Source: Ruminococcus sp. UBA4321
Lineage (GTDB): Bacteria > Bacillota > Clostridia > Oscillospirales > Ruminococcaceae
DNA: 29,396 nt
Direction: 5' to 3'
NCBI GenBank assembly: GCA_002393815.1
Contig: DGUB01000140.1
Span: 20,644 to 50,039 of the forward strand
Of the stretch, positions 7,572 through 16,388 are shown piece by piece; the stretch's first letter is position 1, and the number at the start of each line of letters is the position of its first letter. The position numbers and the translations under genes were made by a program. Below the pieces are notes generated by a model, which saw only the letters and a list, made by a program, of their open reading frames with translations, had not been told where the DNA came from and ran no database searches.

Positions 7572-9311
7572 TTACCCGGCAAACTGTGACTGATATAAAT
7601 CGGCATAAAAACCGCCTTTCTGTATCAGTTCGTCATGACTGCCCTGTTCGATGATATTTCCTTCACGCATGACAAGTATCAGATTCGCATTCTGAATCGT
7701 CGAAAGACGGTGTGCAATCACAAAACTGGTTTTGCCCTGCATGAGCGTTTCAAAAGCTCTCTGAATCCGGTGTTCGGTTCTCAGGTCGATACTGCTGGTC
7801 GCTTCGTCCAGAATCAGCATCGGCGGATTCGTCAGCATGATACGCGCGATACAAAGCAGCTGTTTCTGTCCCTGTGACAAGCCGGAAGTATCTGAAATGA
7901 CAGTATCATAGCCATTCGGCAGACGCTTGATAAATCCGTGTGCATGAGCGGCTTTTGCCGCCTGCATGATTTCTTCTTCGGAAGCTTCCGGCTTTCCGTA
8001 GGCGATATTTTCAGCAACCGTTCCGGTAAAAATCCACGTTTCCTGCAAGACCATCCCGAACTGATTTCTCAGGCTGTCACGGGTGAATTCTCTGGTGCTT
8101 CTGCCGTCAATCAGAATTTCACCGTCCTGAATTTCGTAGAATCTCAGGAGTAAATTAATAATTGTCGATTTGCCGCATCCGGTAGGACCTACAATCGCGA
8201 TTTTCTGACCTTGCTGTGCTTTCATGCTGAAATGCCGAATCAGCGGCTTTTCCGGCAGATATGAGAAAGAAACATCTTTGAATTCCAGTCTGCCGTCACA
8301 TGAAGAAAGAACTTCACACTGACTGTCATCGGGTTCGGGAGGGGTATCGAGAACTTCAAAAACTCTCTGTGCGCAGGAGACAGCATTCTGCAATTCGGCA
8401 ACCACGCCGGAAATCTCATTGAAAGGTTTGGTATACTGATTCGAGAACGCCAGAAAACTTGCCAGACTGCCGACAGTCATTGTTCCTATCCACGGAAGCG
8501 CACCGACTGCCCCCAATGCACCGACAGTTCCGACAGCCGCATAAATCAGACCGTTGACAAAGCGCGTGGTCGGATTGCTCAGAGAAGAAAAAAAAGTCGC
8601 TTTCAGTCCGGCTTCTGCGAGTTCCTGATTGATAACTGAAAATCTTTCTTCGGCGCGTTCTTCATAAGCAAATGCCTTGACAAGCTTCTGACTGCCGACA
8701 AGTTCTTCCGTAAGTGCGCCGATATCTCCTCTCAGCTTCGACTGCCGCTGAAACGCATTATGAGAAAGAGAAGTAATCTTCGCGGCGGCAAGCAGCGACA
8801 GCGGTGTCATCAGAACGACAATCACAGTAATCTTGAGATTGATTGTCAGCATAAAAATCAGCGTTCCGAGAATTGTCACAATCCCGGTGAACAGCTGTGC
8901 AAATCCCTGTAACAAGCCGTCAGATAAGATTTCAATATCAGAAATGACTCTTGCCATCATATCGCCCCGGGCATTGCCGTCGATATAGGAAACGGGCATT
9001 TCTTCAAGTTTTGCCGTCAGTTCCGAGCGCAAATCCTTCACTGTTCCGAATGCTAATTTGTTGATAAACAAACTCTCCAGAAACTGAAACACACCGCTGA
9101 ACAGTACCATAATTCCCAGAATGACCGCAATTTTTCCGAGTCCGGCAAAATCCACCTGATTCACACCGACGGCATAATCCACGGCTTTTCCAATCATGAC
9201 AGGCACTATCAGAGAAAGCGAAATCCCGATAAACGTACATAAAACCGTCAGAATCAGATATCCCCAGTAAGCCCGGCAGTATTTCAGAATTCTTGTGACA
9301 GTCTCTTTCAT
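7572..9311 (-). CDS. ABC exporter half-transporter, catalytic-site Glu subunit (579 aa)
   Basis: This protein has an N-terminal six-span transmembrane domain (about 1-310) and a C-terminal nucleotide-binding domain. Walker A is GPTGCGKS (375-382), the Q-loop glutamine is near 423, Walker B is LILDEATSS with catalytic Glu503, and the switch histidine is His534 (IAHRLST). The signature is LSQGQ (478-482) instead of LSGGQ. The partner gene directly upstream overlaps it by 4 nt. The degenerate signature here faces the degenerate Walker B of the partner, as in known heterodimeric multidrug exporters such as BmrCD and TM287/288. This subunit corresponds to the BmrD/TM288 side. Substrate is unknown; multidrug or lipid export is the usual expectation. 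Confidence 0.92.
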   Translation of the reverse strand: MKETVTRILKYCRAYWGYLILTVLCTFIGISLSLIVPVMIGKAVDYAVGVNQVDFAGLGKIAVILGIMVLFSGVFQFLESLFINKLAFGTVKDLRSELTAKLEEMPVSYIDGNARGDMMARVISDIEILSDGLLQGFAQLFTGIVTILGTLIFMLTINLKITVIVVLMTPLSLLAAAKITSLSHNAFQRQSKLRGDIGALTEELVGSQKLVKAFAYEERAEERFSVINQELAEAGLKATFFSSLSNPTTRFVNGLIYAAVGTVGALGAVGALPWIGTMTVGSLASFLAFSNQYTKPFNEISGVVAELQNAVSCAQRVFEVLDTPPEPDDSQCEVLSSCDGRLEFKDVSFSYLPEKPLIRHFSMKAQQGQKIAIVGPTGCGKSTIINLLLRFYEIQDGEILIDGRSTREFTRDSLRNQFGMVLQETWIFTGTVAENIAYGKPEASEEEIMQAAKAAHAHGFIKRLPNGYDTVISDTSGLSQGQKQLLCIARIMLTNPPMLILDEATSSIDLRTEHRIQRAFETLMQGKTSFVIAHRLSTIQNANLILVMREGNIIEQGSHDELIQKGGFYADLYQSQFAG

Positions 9312-11035
9312 GCTTCCTTCCCTCCTGACTGCATCTGTGAATGATAGATTTCCTGATAGATTTCACAGGTTTTCATTAAAGATTCATGTGTTCCCTGTCC
9401 GGCGCAGATTCCGTCATCGAGGACAAGAATCCAGTCCACCGTCATGAGCGAAGTCGCTCTCTGTGAAATGATAATTTTCGTCATACCGGCACATTCCGTA
9501 TTCAGGGCATGTCTTAATTTTGCATCTGTCGCATAGTCCAGCGCGCTCATGCTGTCATCCAGAATCAGAATATCCGGCTTTCCGGCTAAGGCTCTGGCAA
9601 TTGTCAGTCTTTGCTTCTGACCGCCGGAAAGATTTCTTCCGCCCTGTACCAGATGGGTATCCAGTCTATATTGCAGAGACTTTACAAAATCCGCCTGTGC
9701 AATGTCAACGGCTCCGAGCATATCAGATTCTGAAATAGTCTCATCTGCGAGTTTCAGATTTTCCCTGACTGTTCCGGTAAATAATACCACTTTCTGCGGA
9801 ACAACTCCGATTTTCCGGTGCAGTGCCTTTAACTGATAATTTTTAATATTCTTCCCGAAAATACGGATTTCTCCTTCTGCGGCATCATAGCTTCTGGAAA
9901 TCAGCCCGGCAAGCGTGGACTTTCCCGAACCTGTACCGCCGATAATGCCGAGCGTCTGCCCTTTTTGCAGTGTAAAACTGATATGCTCCAGTGCCTTGTC
10001 ACCGGCACCGGCATAGGAGAAACTGACATCTTCAAACGCCAGTATTTCTCCGGAATCCGGTACTTCCGGAATCTCCGCGCCGTCCTGCATGGAAGATTCT
10101 GTTTCCAGAATTTCGGCAACTCTCAAAGAAGAAGCCTGCGCTTTGGTCAGAATCACGATTAAATTTGCCAATGCAACCATAGCAAGCAGAATCTGTGTCA
10201 TATAGTTCGTAAACGCCGTCAAATCGCCCTGACTGAGCCTTCCGGTATCAACATGAACGCCCCCGAACCATAACACTGCCACAATTCCGAGATTCATAAT
10301 CATAAACGTCAGAGGATTCAGCACTGCCGAGATTTTGCCGACCGCTATCATACTCTGTTCCAGTTCGGCGCATTCGTCCTGAAATTTTTCTGCTTCCTGC
10401 TTCTGCCGGGCGAATGCTCTTATTACGCGGATACCATCGAGATTTTCTCCCGTATGCCTTGCGATAATATCTAATTTTTTCTGATTCTTCGCATACAGCG
10501 GAATCGTCCTGTTCATGACGAAATATAATAAAAATCCCACTATCGGCGCGATAATCAGAAAAATCAAGGCAAGCTGTGCATCAATCGTCAGCACCATCAC
10601 AATCGCACCCAGCACCAGAAACGGCGCACGGGTTGCCAGACGGATAAACATATTCACGCCCGACTGCGAAGCCGTCACATCATTGGTAATCCGGTTAATC
10701 AGCGTCGAAGTACCGAGTCTGTCAATTTCCGTTTCGGAAAGCCGGTTGATATGTTCATATAAGGCTTTCCGCAGGTCTGCTCCGTAACGGAACGCACACC
10801 GCGCCGCGAAATACTGACAGGTCAGCGCGAAACACAGTCCGCAGATTCCCATAATAACAATCAATCCGCACATTCTGAAAATATAATGCTCATCCTGATT
10901 GGCAATGCCGTTATCAATAATTTTCGCCATAATCACCGGAACTAATAATTCAAATATGGCTTCCAATAATTTAAAGATTGGCGCAATTATCAGCTCCAGC
11001 CGGTAAGGCTTTAAAAATTTCAGTAATTTCTGCAT
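9308..11035 (-). CDS. ABC exporter half-transporter, degenerate-site subunit (575 aa)
   Basis: This is the partner of the preceding half-transporter, with a six-span membrane domain then a nucleotide-binding domain. Walker A is GGTGSGKS (366-373) and the signature LSGGQ (469-473) is intact. Walker B is ILILDDSMSALD, where Asp494 replaces the catalytic Glu, and Gln525 (IISQRATS) replaces the switch histidine. This pairing of an intact signature with a defective Walker B/H-loop is the pattern of the non-hydrolysing half of asymmetric exporters (BmrC/TM287 side). It is the first gene of the pair. An AAGGAAAG site lies about 12 nt before the ATG (11033-11035), slightly far. The intergenic region upstream is shared with the divergent M23 gene. 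Confidence 0.92.
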   Translation of the reverse strand: MQKLLKFLKPYRLELIIAPIFKLLEAIFELLVPVIMAKIIDNGIANQDEHYIFRMCGLIVIMGICGLCFALTCQYFAARCAFRYGADLRKALYEHINRLSETEIDRLGTSTLINRITNDVTASQSGVNMFIRLATRAPFLVLGAIVMVLTIDAQLALIFLIIAPIVGFLLYFVMNRTIPLYAKNQKKLDIIARHTGENLDGIRVIRAFARQKQEAEKFQDECAELEQSMIAVGKISAVLNPLTFMIMNLGIVAVLWFGGVHVDTGRLSQGDLTAFTNYMTQILLAMVALANLIVILTKAQASSLRVAEILETESSMQDGAEIPEVPDSGEILAFEDVSFSYAGAGDKALEHISFTLQKGQTLGIIGGTGSGKSTLAGLISRSYDAAEGEIRIFGKNIKNYQLKALHRKIGVVPQKVVLFTGTVRENLKLADETISESDMLGAVDIAQADFVKSLQYRLDTHLVQGGRNLSGGQKQRLTIARALAGKPDILILDDSMSALDYATDAKLRHALNTECAGMTKIIISQRATSLMTVDWILVLDDGICAGQGTHESLMKTCEIYQEIYHSQMQSGGKEA

Positions 11036-11061
11036 AAATAAACGCTTTCCTTTCCAGAGTA

Positions 11062-11121
11062 TCTGAGATTATTTTACAGCTGTGAATATTTTTTCCGTTT
11101 CCGGACAAAGATAATCTCAGA
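11062..11121. promoter_or_regulatory. 11-bp inverted repeat between divergent ABC exporter and M23 genes
   Basis: TCTGAGATTAT (11062-11072) and its exact reverse complement ATAATCTCAGA (11111-11121) are separated by 38 bp within the 100-bp divergent intergenic region. The right arm runs into the ribosome binding site (AGAGGTGA, 11119-11126) of the M23 gene. It could be a bipartite operator, or a stem in the M23 mRNA that masks part of the ribosome binding site. I could not place convincing -35/-10 boxes for either gene here. Confidence 0.6.
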
Positions 11122-11135
11122 GGTGATTATTTATT

Positions 11136-11975
11136 ATGAAAGAACATGCTGTGAAACAAAAATTAAAAAAACATCTGGGATTTTATCTGGTGCTGATGCT
11201 CTGCATGGCAATGATTAGCTTCGCCTGCTGGTTCGCCTATGAACAGACAAGAAATCAAATCAAGATTGATTTGAATTCCGCTGTCAGCGATATCAAAGTC
11301 ATGGAAGTACAGACCGATATTCCCAAAACCACACAGCCGCCTACAGAACCGGAAACTGTCCGGGAAACCAAACCCGAAACCAGAATGACCCGTCCGATTT
11401 CCGTTCAGCCGCTGGAAACCGCGCCCATCCAAACCGAAGCCATCACACAGGAAGCCGCTGTGATAGATGCGCCCGAAACTGCGCCTGTTTCTATGACCGA
11501 ACAGACCGAAACAGAAACCGTTCTGCCGACTGTGACAGAACCGCCATGTTATCCGCTGAACGGCGAAATTATCGAGGATTTCAGCAATGGCGAACTCGTT
11601 AAATCGAAAACAACAGGAATCTGGCAGACACACAACGGAATCGACATCGCCGGAAGTCTCGGCGATACCGTCTGCGCGGTCAATGCCGGAATCGTCAAGA
11701 ATATCGAAAATGATGCGCTCTGGGGCGTGACAGTAACCATTGACCACCAGAACGGCATTCTCACCAGATATTGCAGTCTGAACAGCGGACTTGCTGTCAG
11801 CGTCGGCGATACTGTCGAAAAGAGTACTGTTATCGGCGCACTGGGCGATACTGCCGACATTGAAAGTTCTCTGCCGACACATCTGCATTTTGAAGTGTTA
11901 CAGGGAGAAAAATATCTGAACCCTGCGGAATTTCTCGGCACACCCGGAACAGAATCCGCATCAGAAACAGAATAA
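11136..11975 (+). CDS. Membrane-anchored M23 (LytM-type) peptidase, 279 aa
   Basis: This is a type II membrane protein with a short basic N-terminus, one membrane span at about 15-35, a long Pro/Thr/Glu-rich linker (about 60-137) and a C-terminal M23 domain. All four zinc residues of active LytM-type endopeptidases are present: His166 and Asp170 (QTHNGIDIAG), and His249 and His251 (THLHFEV). Cell-wall peptide cross-link cleavage outside the membrane is expected. Size and layout resemble SpoIIQ, the forespore partner of SpoIIIAH, but SpoIIQ identity is unproven and no other sporulation gene lies nearby. The ribosome binding site AGAGGTGA is 9 nt before the ATG. The gene is monocistronic and ends at a bidirectional terminator. 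Confidence 0.88.
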   Translation: MKEHAVKQKLKKHLGFYLVLMLCMAMISFACWFAYEQTRNQIKIDLNSAVSDIKVMEVQTDIPKTTQPPTEPETVRETKPETRMTRPISVQPLETAPIQTEAITQEAAVIDAPETAPVSMTEQTETETVLPTVTEPPCYPLNGEIIEDFSNGELVKSKTTGIWQTHNGIDIAGSLGDTVCAVNAGIVKNIENDALWGVTVTIDHQNGILTRYCSLNSGLAVSVGDTVEKSTVIGALGDTADIESSLPTHLHFEVLQGEKYLNPAEFLGTPGTESASETE

Positions 11976-11983
11976 GCTATCAA

Positions 11984-12017
11984 AAATCAGCCTGAAACCA
12001 AATTTTCAGGCTGATTT
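11984..12017. terminator. Bidirectional intrinsic terminator between convergent genes
   Basis: A 14-bp perfect stem (AAATCAGCCTGAAA at 11984-11997 with its complement at 12004-12017) surrounds a 6-nt loop. On the minus strand it is followed by T residues continuing into TTTTTGATAG, and on the plus strand by TTTCTAT. It serves the M23 gene on the plus strand and the thyX-to-CPBP operon on the minus strand. Confidence 0.9.
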
Positions 12018-12020
12018 CTA

Positions 12021-12692
12021 TCAGTTCAAGAGTGTAACAAGAACATCCCACAGCATATGCAGTCCGACGGGAATCCAGATATTCCGGAATTTCAGCATAG
12101 ACCAGCTGAAGAAAACACCCAGCAGGATAATCGAAATAAAGCCGAAATTCGCAAAATTAGCGATAAAATTTCCGTGTATGATCCATGTCGGGAAGTGTAT
12201 GCATAAAAACAATACTGCATTTGCACCGACTGCATAATATTTATTTTTCTCCGTGACAGTTGCATTCAGCAAAAATGCTCTGAATACAAATTCTTCGGTT
12301 ATGCCGACAAAGACATAGGCAAGACATTCTGTTAATCCGTCAGAATTGAAATAGAACCCTCTGTGAGAAACGACAGAACTCAGCACACAGTATGCGGTTA
12401 CAAAAACGAATACCGGGAGATAAGCTTTCCAGTCTTTCGGAAGCTGAAATAATTCCTGTTTTCTGATAAATAAATCATCATCAAATTTCTGGATAAGCAG
12501 CACCGCCGGAAGCGTCCAGCAAAGATTTTTCATGATTCCGTCAGATACCAGATACCACAAAGCAGAATCTCTTTCAATCACCTGACTTAACACCGGATTC
12601 AGCAGAAACGCTTTCAGACTCCATACAACATAGAGTATCACATAGAACAGGATACAGGCTGTTCCGACTTTCTGATTTTTGAATACTTTCAT
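12021..12692 (-). CDS. CPBP family intramembrane glutamic endopeptidase (CAAX protease-like), 223 aa
   Basis: This is a multi-span membrane protein with the three CPBP/ABI motifs: EEFVFR (Glu133, Glu134, Arg138), His166 in LCIHFP, and HMLWD (His212, Asp216). These form the intramembrane active site in Rce1-like proteases. Bacterial members act in peptide processing, bacteriocin self-immunity or membrane signalling, and the substrate here is unknown. The start overlaps the U32 stop by 4 nt (12689-12692), so it is the last gene of the operon. A terminator follows only 4 nt beyond its stop. It sits outside any visible peptide-export locus, which makes a bacteriocin role less likely. Confidence 0.88.
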   Translation of the reverse strand: MKVFKNQKVGTACILFYVILYVVWSLKAFLLNPVLSQVIERDSALWYLVSDGIMKNLCWTLPAVLLIQKFDDDLFIRKQELFQLPKDWKAYLPVFVFVTAYCVLSSVVSHRGFYFNSDGLTECLAYVFVGITEEFVFRAFLLNATVTEKNKYYAVGANAVLFLCIHFPTWIIHGNFIANFANFGFISIILLGVFFSWSMLKFRNIWIPVGLHMLWDVLVTLLN

Positions 12693-13942
12693 ATAATATT
12701 TTTATCCTCCGGAACGGGATTCTGCACCGGCAGACGAATCAGACTGTTTTCAGGGAATTCATACTCACAGGGGAAAGAAAACTCCATCATGGCATGATTG
12801 ACCGTTTCGATTTTTTCGCCGTCGGCGTTACAGATTTCATCAAGTTTCAGGCTGACAGGCTTCCGCCCCGGCGCGAGAATCTCGACCGTATCGCCGGAAA
12901 AGAATCTGTTCCGCTGTGTAGCGTAAACAGTACCGTTTTCGCATTTCTGCACGATGCCGACAACATCACACTGACTGATATAACCACTGTTTTCGTAATA
13001 CTGACAGGCATTCGGATGACCGAAAAAGAATCCGGTACAGTATCTTCTGTGACTGACTTTGAATACTTCGTCATGAATCCACTCCGGAAGATGATAATCC
13101 TGCGGATTCTGCAAATAATAATCCATCGCCATCCGGTAAGCGTTCGTCACGACAGAAACATAATAAGCCGATTTCGCCCTTCCTTCAATCTTGAAGGAAG
13201 TCACCCCGGCTTCGGCGAGCTTGTCCAGATGGTCAATCATGCACATATCACGGGCATTCAGAATATAAGTCCCTTCGGGGTGTTCCTGAATTTCCATCGG
13301 CAGATGCGGGCGTTTTTCTTCGGTCAGATAGTATTTCCATCTGCACGGCTGCGCACATGCGCCGCGGTTGGCATCCCTGTCAGTAAAATACGCTGACAGC
13401 AGACACCGCCCCGAAAATGAAACGCACATTGCCCCGTGAACGAACACTTCTATCTCCAAATCTTCCGGAATATTTTTCCGGATTTCCGCGATTTCGTCGA
13501 GTGAGAGTTCTCTTGCCAGTACCACGCGCCGCGCTCCCATCTGATAGAGCGCGTTAGCCGTGGCATAGTTGACGATTCCGGTTTGAGTCGACATATGAAC
13601 AGTCATATCCGGCGCGAGTTTCCTGACCGTCTGGAGAACGCCCAAATCCGCGATAATCAGCGCATCCACTCCGGCGTTGACGGCTTCGGAAATAAACTGC
13701 GGCAATAAGGCAAGTTCCGGATTCCGCGGAAGCGTGTTCACGGTCAGATACACTTTTTTCTTTTTTTCATGTGCCAGTTTCACCGCCTGACAGAGTGTTT
13801 CTGCATCGAAATTCGGCGCACCGGCTCTCATTCCGAACATCGTTCCGCCGAGATAGACAGCATCCGCCCGGAAATCCAGTGCAGCTTTCAGGCGTTCCAT
13901 ATCTCCTGCCGGTGCGAGGATTTCACGATAAGTAACACCCAT
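12689..13942 (-). CDS. U32 family protein (TrhP/RlhA-like RNA hydroxylation type), 417 aa
   Basis: The protein begins with the U32 N-terminal barrel signature (REILAPAGDMERLKAALDFRADAVYLGG is in the usual place, residues 6-33). It carries the family motif EVFVHGAMCVSFSGRC (165-180) followed by the RGACAQPC cluster. The four cysteines at 173, 180, 196 and 200 are the likely iron-sulfur ligands. Named a peptidase historically, this family is now known for prephenate-dependent tRNA (TrhP) and 23S rRNA (RlhA) cytidine/uridine hydroxylation. Bacillus subtilis carries its TrhP pair close to the mltG homologue, as here, so a tRNA U34 5-hydroxylation role is the best guess. The start overlaps the mltG stop by one base (TAATG). 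Confidence 0.85.
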   Translation of the reverse strand: MGVTYREILAPAGDMERLKAALDFRADAVYLGGTMFGMRAGAPNFDAETLCQAVKLAHEKKKKVYLTVNTLPRNPELALLPQFISEAVNAGVDALIIADLGVLQTVRKLAPDMTVHMSTQTGIVNYATANALYQMGARRVVLARELSLDEIAEIRKNIPEDLEIEVFVHGAMCVSFSGRCLLSAYFTDRDANRGACAQPCRWKYYLTEEKRPHLPMEIQEHPEGTYILNARDMCMIDHLDKLAEAGVTSFKIEGRAKSAYYVSVVTNAYRMAMDYYLQNPQDYHLPEWIHDEVFKVSHRRYCTGFFFGHPNACQYYENSGYISQCDVVGIVQKCENGTVYATQRNRFFSGDTVEILAPGRKPVSLKLDEICNADGEKIETVNHAMMEFSFPCEYEFPENSLIRLPVQNPVPEDKNII

Positions 13943-15240
13943 TATTCCGCTGCTCCTTCGCCTTCGGCGGTTTCCTCCACAGGCGGCAGACCCTGACGGA
14001 CACGTTCTACCATGTCGATATTGGCATTATGTTCTTCCAGAGTTGTCGCGAAGAACGTTTCGCCGGTATCTACATTGGCATAGAAATAGTAATAATCCGA
14101 TTCTGCCGGATATAATGCAGCTTCGATAGCGGCAATACCCGGATTGCAGAGCGCACCTGCCGGAAGTCCGTTGCAGACATAGGTATCATACGCATCATAA
14201 ATCGCCTGATTGTCCAGTTCGATATGCGGCTTGATCACATTTTCCACATACAGGGAAGTGACATCCGACTGTAATTTCGGGAATTCCGTGCTGTGTGTCA
14301 GACGATTCCAGAAAACAGACGAAATCATCGGCATATCGCCGTCGTGAGCGGCTTCTTTCTGGATGATAGAAGCGAGTATAATTGTTTCATCCAGAGAAAT
14401 GCCAAGTTCTTCCATTCGCTGATAATATGCACCTGACATTTTCAGATTGAAGTTCATATAGATTTTGCGGCATACATCTGCCGGGTCAGCTTCTTCATAG
14501 AAAGTGTAGGTATCCGGGAAGCAGTAGCCTTCCATGCGGTAGAATTTCAGCGTGCTGCTGACTGCCGGAAGATGGTCTTCAAATTCATAGCCGAGATTGC
14601 CGGCATTGAAATAATATAAGAATTTCTGTGCATCACAGATATTATTTTCCTGCAATTTCATGGCAGCATCATAGAGTGTAATGCCTTCCGGGAACATGAT
14701 ATCCACAACTGTCTGAGAATCGTCCGAAGCCGGATTCTTCTTGAGTTCGTTAATCAGGGTTTCATACGCCATGGAAGCACTGATTTCGTGATTTCCGGCA
14801 ACAAAATTTCCGTCATCCTTGCTGAGTTTGGAAAAATAAATAAATGCCTTCGGAATTTTGATAATTCCGTCATCATGAAGATTCTGGGCAATCTGCGCCG
14901 TGGTTGCACCTTCCGGAATATTGAACAGCACAAGCCGCTGAGAACCGTTAATGCCGAGCATATCCTTTCCGATTTCGATAATTCCGACAGCAAGTGAAAT
15001 AGAAATTACAAATACAAATGTCAGCATCATCAGCACACCATAGACTCTTGCACTGCGGTGAACACGTTCTTTCTGGGAAGCTTTCTTTTTCCTGTGCTTT
15101 TTTTTCTGAGCAGTATGACGGCGCGGAAGTTCTTCGGGTTCTTCTGCCTGACTGACTTTAATTTTCTTCTTTCTGACTTCTGTTTTGGGTTCTGATTCCG
15201 GCAGACTGGAGGTCATCTCCATTTCGTTTTCAGACTTCAT
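13942..15240 (-). CDS. mltG: Endolytic transglycosylase MltG
   Basis: MltG cuts nascent glycan strands and sets their length. It has a basic cytoplasmic N-terminus of about 65 residues (with KKKHRKKK), one membrane span at about 68-89, then the extracytoplasmic YceG/MltG domain. The catalytic Glu is in LASIIQKEAA (about residue 296), followed by the family segment ISSVFWNRL. I choose the ATG at 15238-15240 over the one at 15244-15246. GGAGG (15247-15251) directly abuts the upstream ATG but lies 6 nt before the second. That start overlaps the cyclo-ligase gene by 11 nt. The result is 432 aa. The cytoplasmic tail is longer and more charged than in E. coli. Confidence 0.92.
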   Translation of the reverse strand: MKSENEMEMTSSLPESEPKTEVRKKKIKVSQAEEPEELPRRHTAQKKKHRKKKASQKERVHRSARVYGVLMMLTFVFVISISLAVGIIEIGKDMLGINGSQRLVLFNIPEGATTAQIAQNLHDDGIIKIPKAFIYFSKLSKDDGNFVAGNHEISASMAYETLINELKKNPASDDSQTVVDIMFPEGITLYDAAMKLQENNICDAQKFLYYFNAGNLGYEFEDHLPAVSSTLKFYRMEGYCFPDTYTFYEEADPADVCRKIYMNFNLKMSGAYYQRMEELGISLDETIILASIIQKEAAHDGDMPMISSVFWNRLTHSTEFPKLQSDVTSLYVENVIKPHIELDNQAIYDAYDTYVCNGLPAGALCNPGIAAIEAALYPAESDYYYFYANVDTGETFFATTLEEHNANIDMVERVRQGLPPVEETAEGEGAAE

Positions 15241-15796
15241 GTGCATCCTCCGTTATTTCTGTAATAATTTTTTGAATCTGACAGTCATGTGCTTCACAGG
15301 GCAGTGTTTCCTGAATCATGAAATCATAGGCGATTCCGATGGTATACAAATCCGGATAATTTTTCAGGAACCTGTCATAATAGCCGCCGCCCTGACCGAG
15401 GCGAATTCCGTTTCTGGTAAACGCCAGCCCCGGCACAATGCAGACAGATTTTTCTGTCAGGACTGCTTTCTGTGAGGTGACAGGCTCCGGAATATCGTGT
15501 GCGCCTGCCTGCAAATCTTCCAGACGGTTTATCACAAAAAAGCGCATCTGATGATTCTGCCCGCATTTTGGCAGAGCCAGTGTTTTTTTCTGCTCCAAAG
15601 CCCAGCGGATGAATTCCCATGTATCCGGCTCATCTCCGCAGGAGGCATAGGCAAGAATCAAATCTGCATTGAGAACAGCAGGGTCATGAATCAAATTCTG
15701 AAAAATCAGCCTGTCTTTTTCTTTTCTGACTTCCGACGGCACCTGACTTCTGTGCAGGCGGATTTTCTGCCGGAGCATCTGTTTTTCAGCACTCAT
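15230..15796 (-). CDS. 5-formyltetrahydrofolate cyclo-ligase
   Basis: This enzyme converts 5-formyl-THF with ATP to 5,10-methenyl-THF, returning a storage or inhibitory folate to the one-carbon pool. The family hallmark LGQGGGYYDRFL near residues 133-144 and the preceding VPGLAFTRNGIRLG are present. Length (188 aa) is typical. I choose the ATG at 15794-15796: GGAG lies 8 nt upstream, whereas the TTG at 15800-15802 is only 2 nt from it. This leaves 2 nt after the DJ-1 stop. Sharing an operon with thyX, which consumes methylene-THF, makes metabolic sense. The 3' end overlaps mltG. Confidence 0.93.
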   Translation of the reverse strand: MSAEKQMLRQKIRLHRSQVPSEVRKEKDRLIFQNLIHDPAVLNADLILAYASCGDEPDTWEFIRWALEQKKTLALPKCGQNHQMRFFVINRLEDLQAGAHDIPEPVTSQKAVLTEKSVCIVPGLAFTRNGIRLGQGGGYYDRFLKNYPDLYTIGIAYDFMIQETLPCEAHDCQIQKIITEITEDAHEV

Positions 15797-15798
15797 GG

Positions 15799-16347
15799 TC
15801 AATGCTCCGGATAGCAGATGGCATCTGCGAGTTTCTGCGCTTTTTCGGCACTGGTGAGTACTTCGGCAAGTTTCAGACCAAACGGCATGGCTACACCTGC
15901 ACCCTGGGCAGTAATGATAAATTCATCCTGCTGTACGGAGTGTTCCGAAATTTCCGCACCGGTGAGCTGTGTTTCAAAGCCGGGATAAGCGATTGCCTTT
16001 CTGCCTTCCAGCAGTCCTTTATGTCCGAGAATCGACGGTGCGGCACAAATCGCACCGATAAAAATGTTCCGTTCGGCACAGAAATCAATTGCTGTCTGGA
16101 CAGCTTCGGATTTTTCCAGATTGAGTGTTCCGGGCATACCGCCGGGCAGAACAATCATTTCGAGTTCTTTGCCGAGCGTAATTTCAGAATCTGTGATATC
16201 TGTCTGCACGGCGATTCCGTGAGAACCTGTAATTATCTTTCCTCCGACACCGACAAGCTTTACATCCTTTCCGCTTCTTCTGAGCAAATCCACAGGAGAA
16301 AGGGCTTCGATTTCCTCAAAGCCGTTTGCCAAAAATACATAAATCAT
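15799..16347 (-). CDS. DJ-1/PfpI/YajL family protein, 182 aa
   Basis: This is a class I glutamine amidotransferase-like fold of the DJ-1 type. The nucleophile elbow IGAICAAPSILG carries Cys101, and the N-terminal FEEIEAL provides the conserved Glu. LPGGMPG (67-73) is also typical. Proposed activities of the family are chaperone or methylglyoxal/deglycase-type protection; which applies here cannot be read. The ATG at 16345-16347 was chosen because the protein starts MIYVFLANGF like family members and GGAAAG precedes it. The frame is open upstream for 79 codons, but that part overlaps thyX in a different frame. It lies 41 nt after the thyX stop. Confidence 0.9.
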   Translation of the reverse strand: MIYVFLANGFEEIEALSPVDLLRRSGKDVKLVGVGGKIITGSHGIAVQTDITDSEITLGKELEMIVLPGGMPGTLNLEKSEAVQTAIDFCAERNIFIGAICAAPSILGHKGLLEGRKAIAYPGFETQLTGAEISEHSVQQDEFIITAQGAGVAMPFGLKLAEVLTSAEKAQKLADAICYPEH

Positions 16348-16388
16348 AAAACTATCTTTCCTTTCTGTACTTGAAATATACGGTTGAT

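Noticed and set aside
11136..11975. Calling the M23 gene spoIIQ
   Set aside because: Architecture fits, but all zinc residues are intact as in ordinary LytM peptidases and no sporulation neighbour is present.
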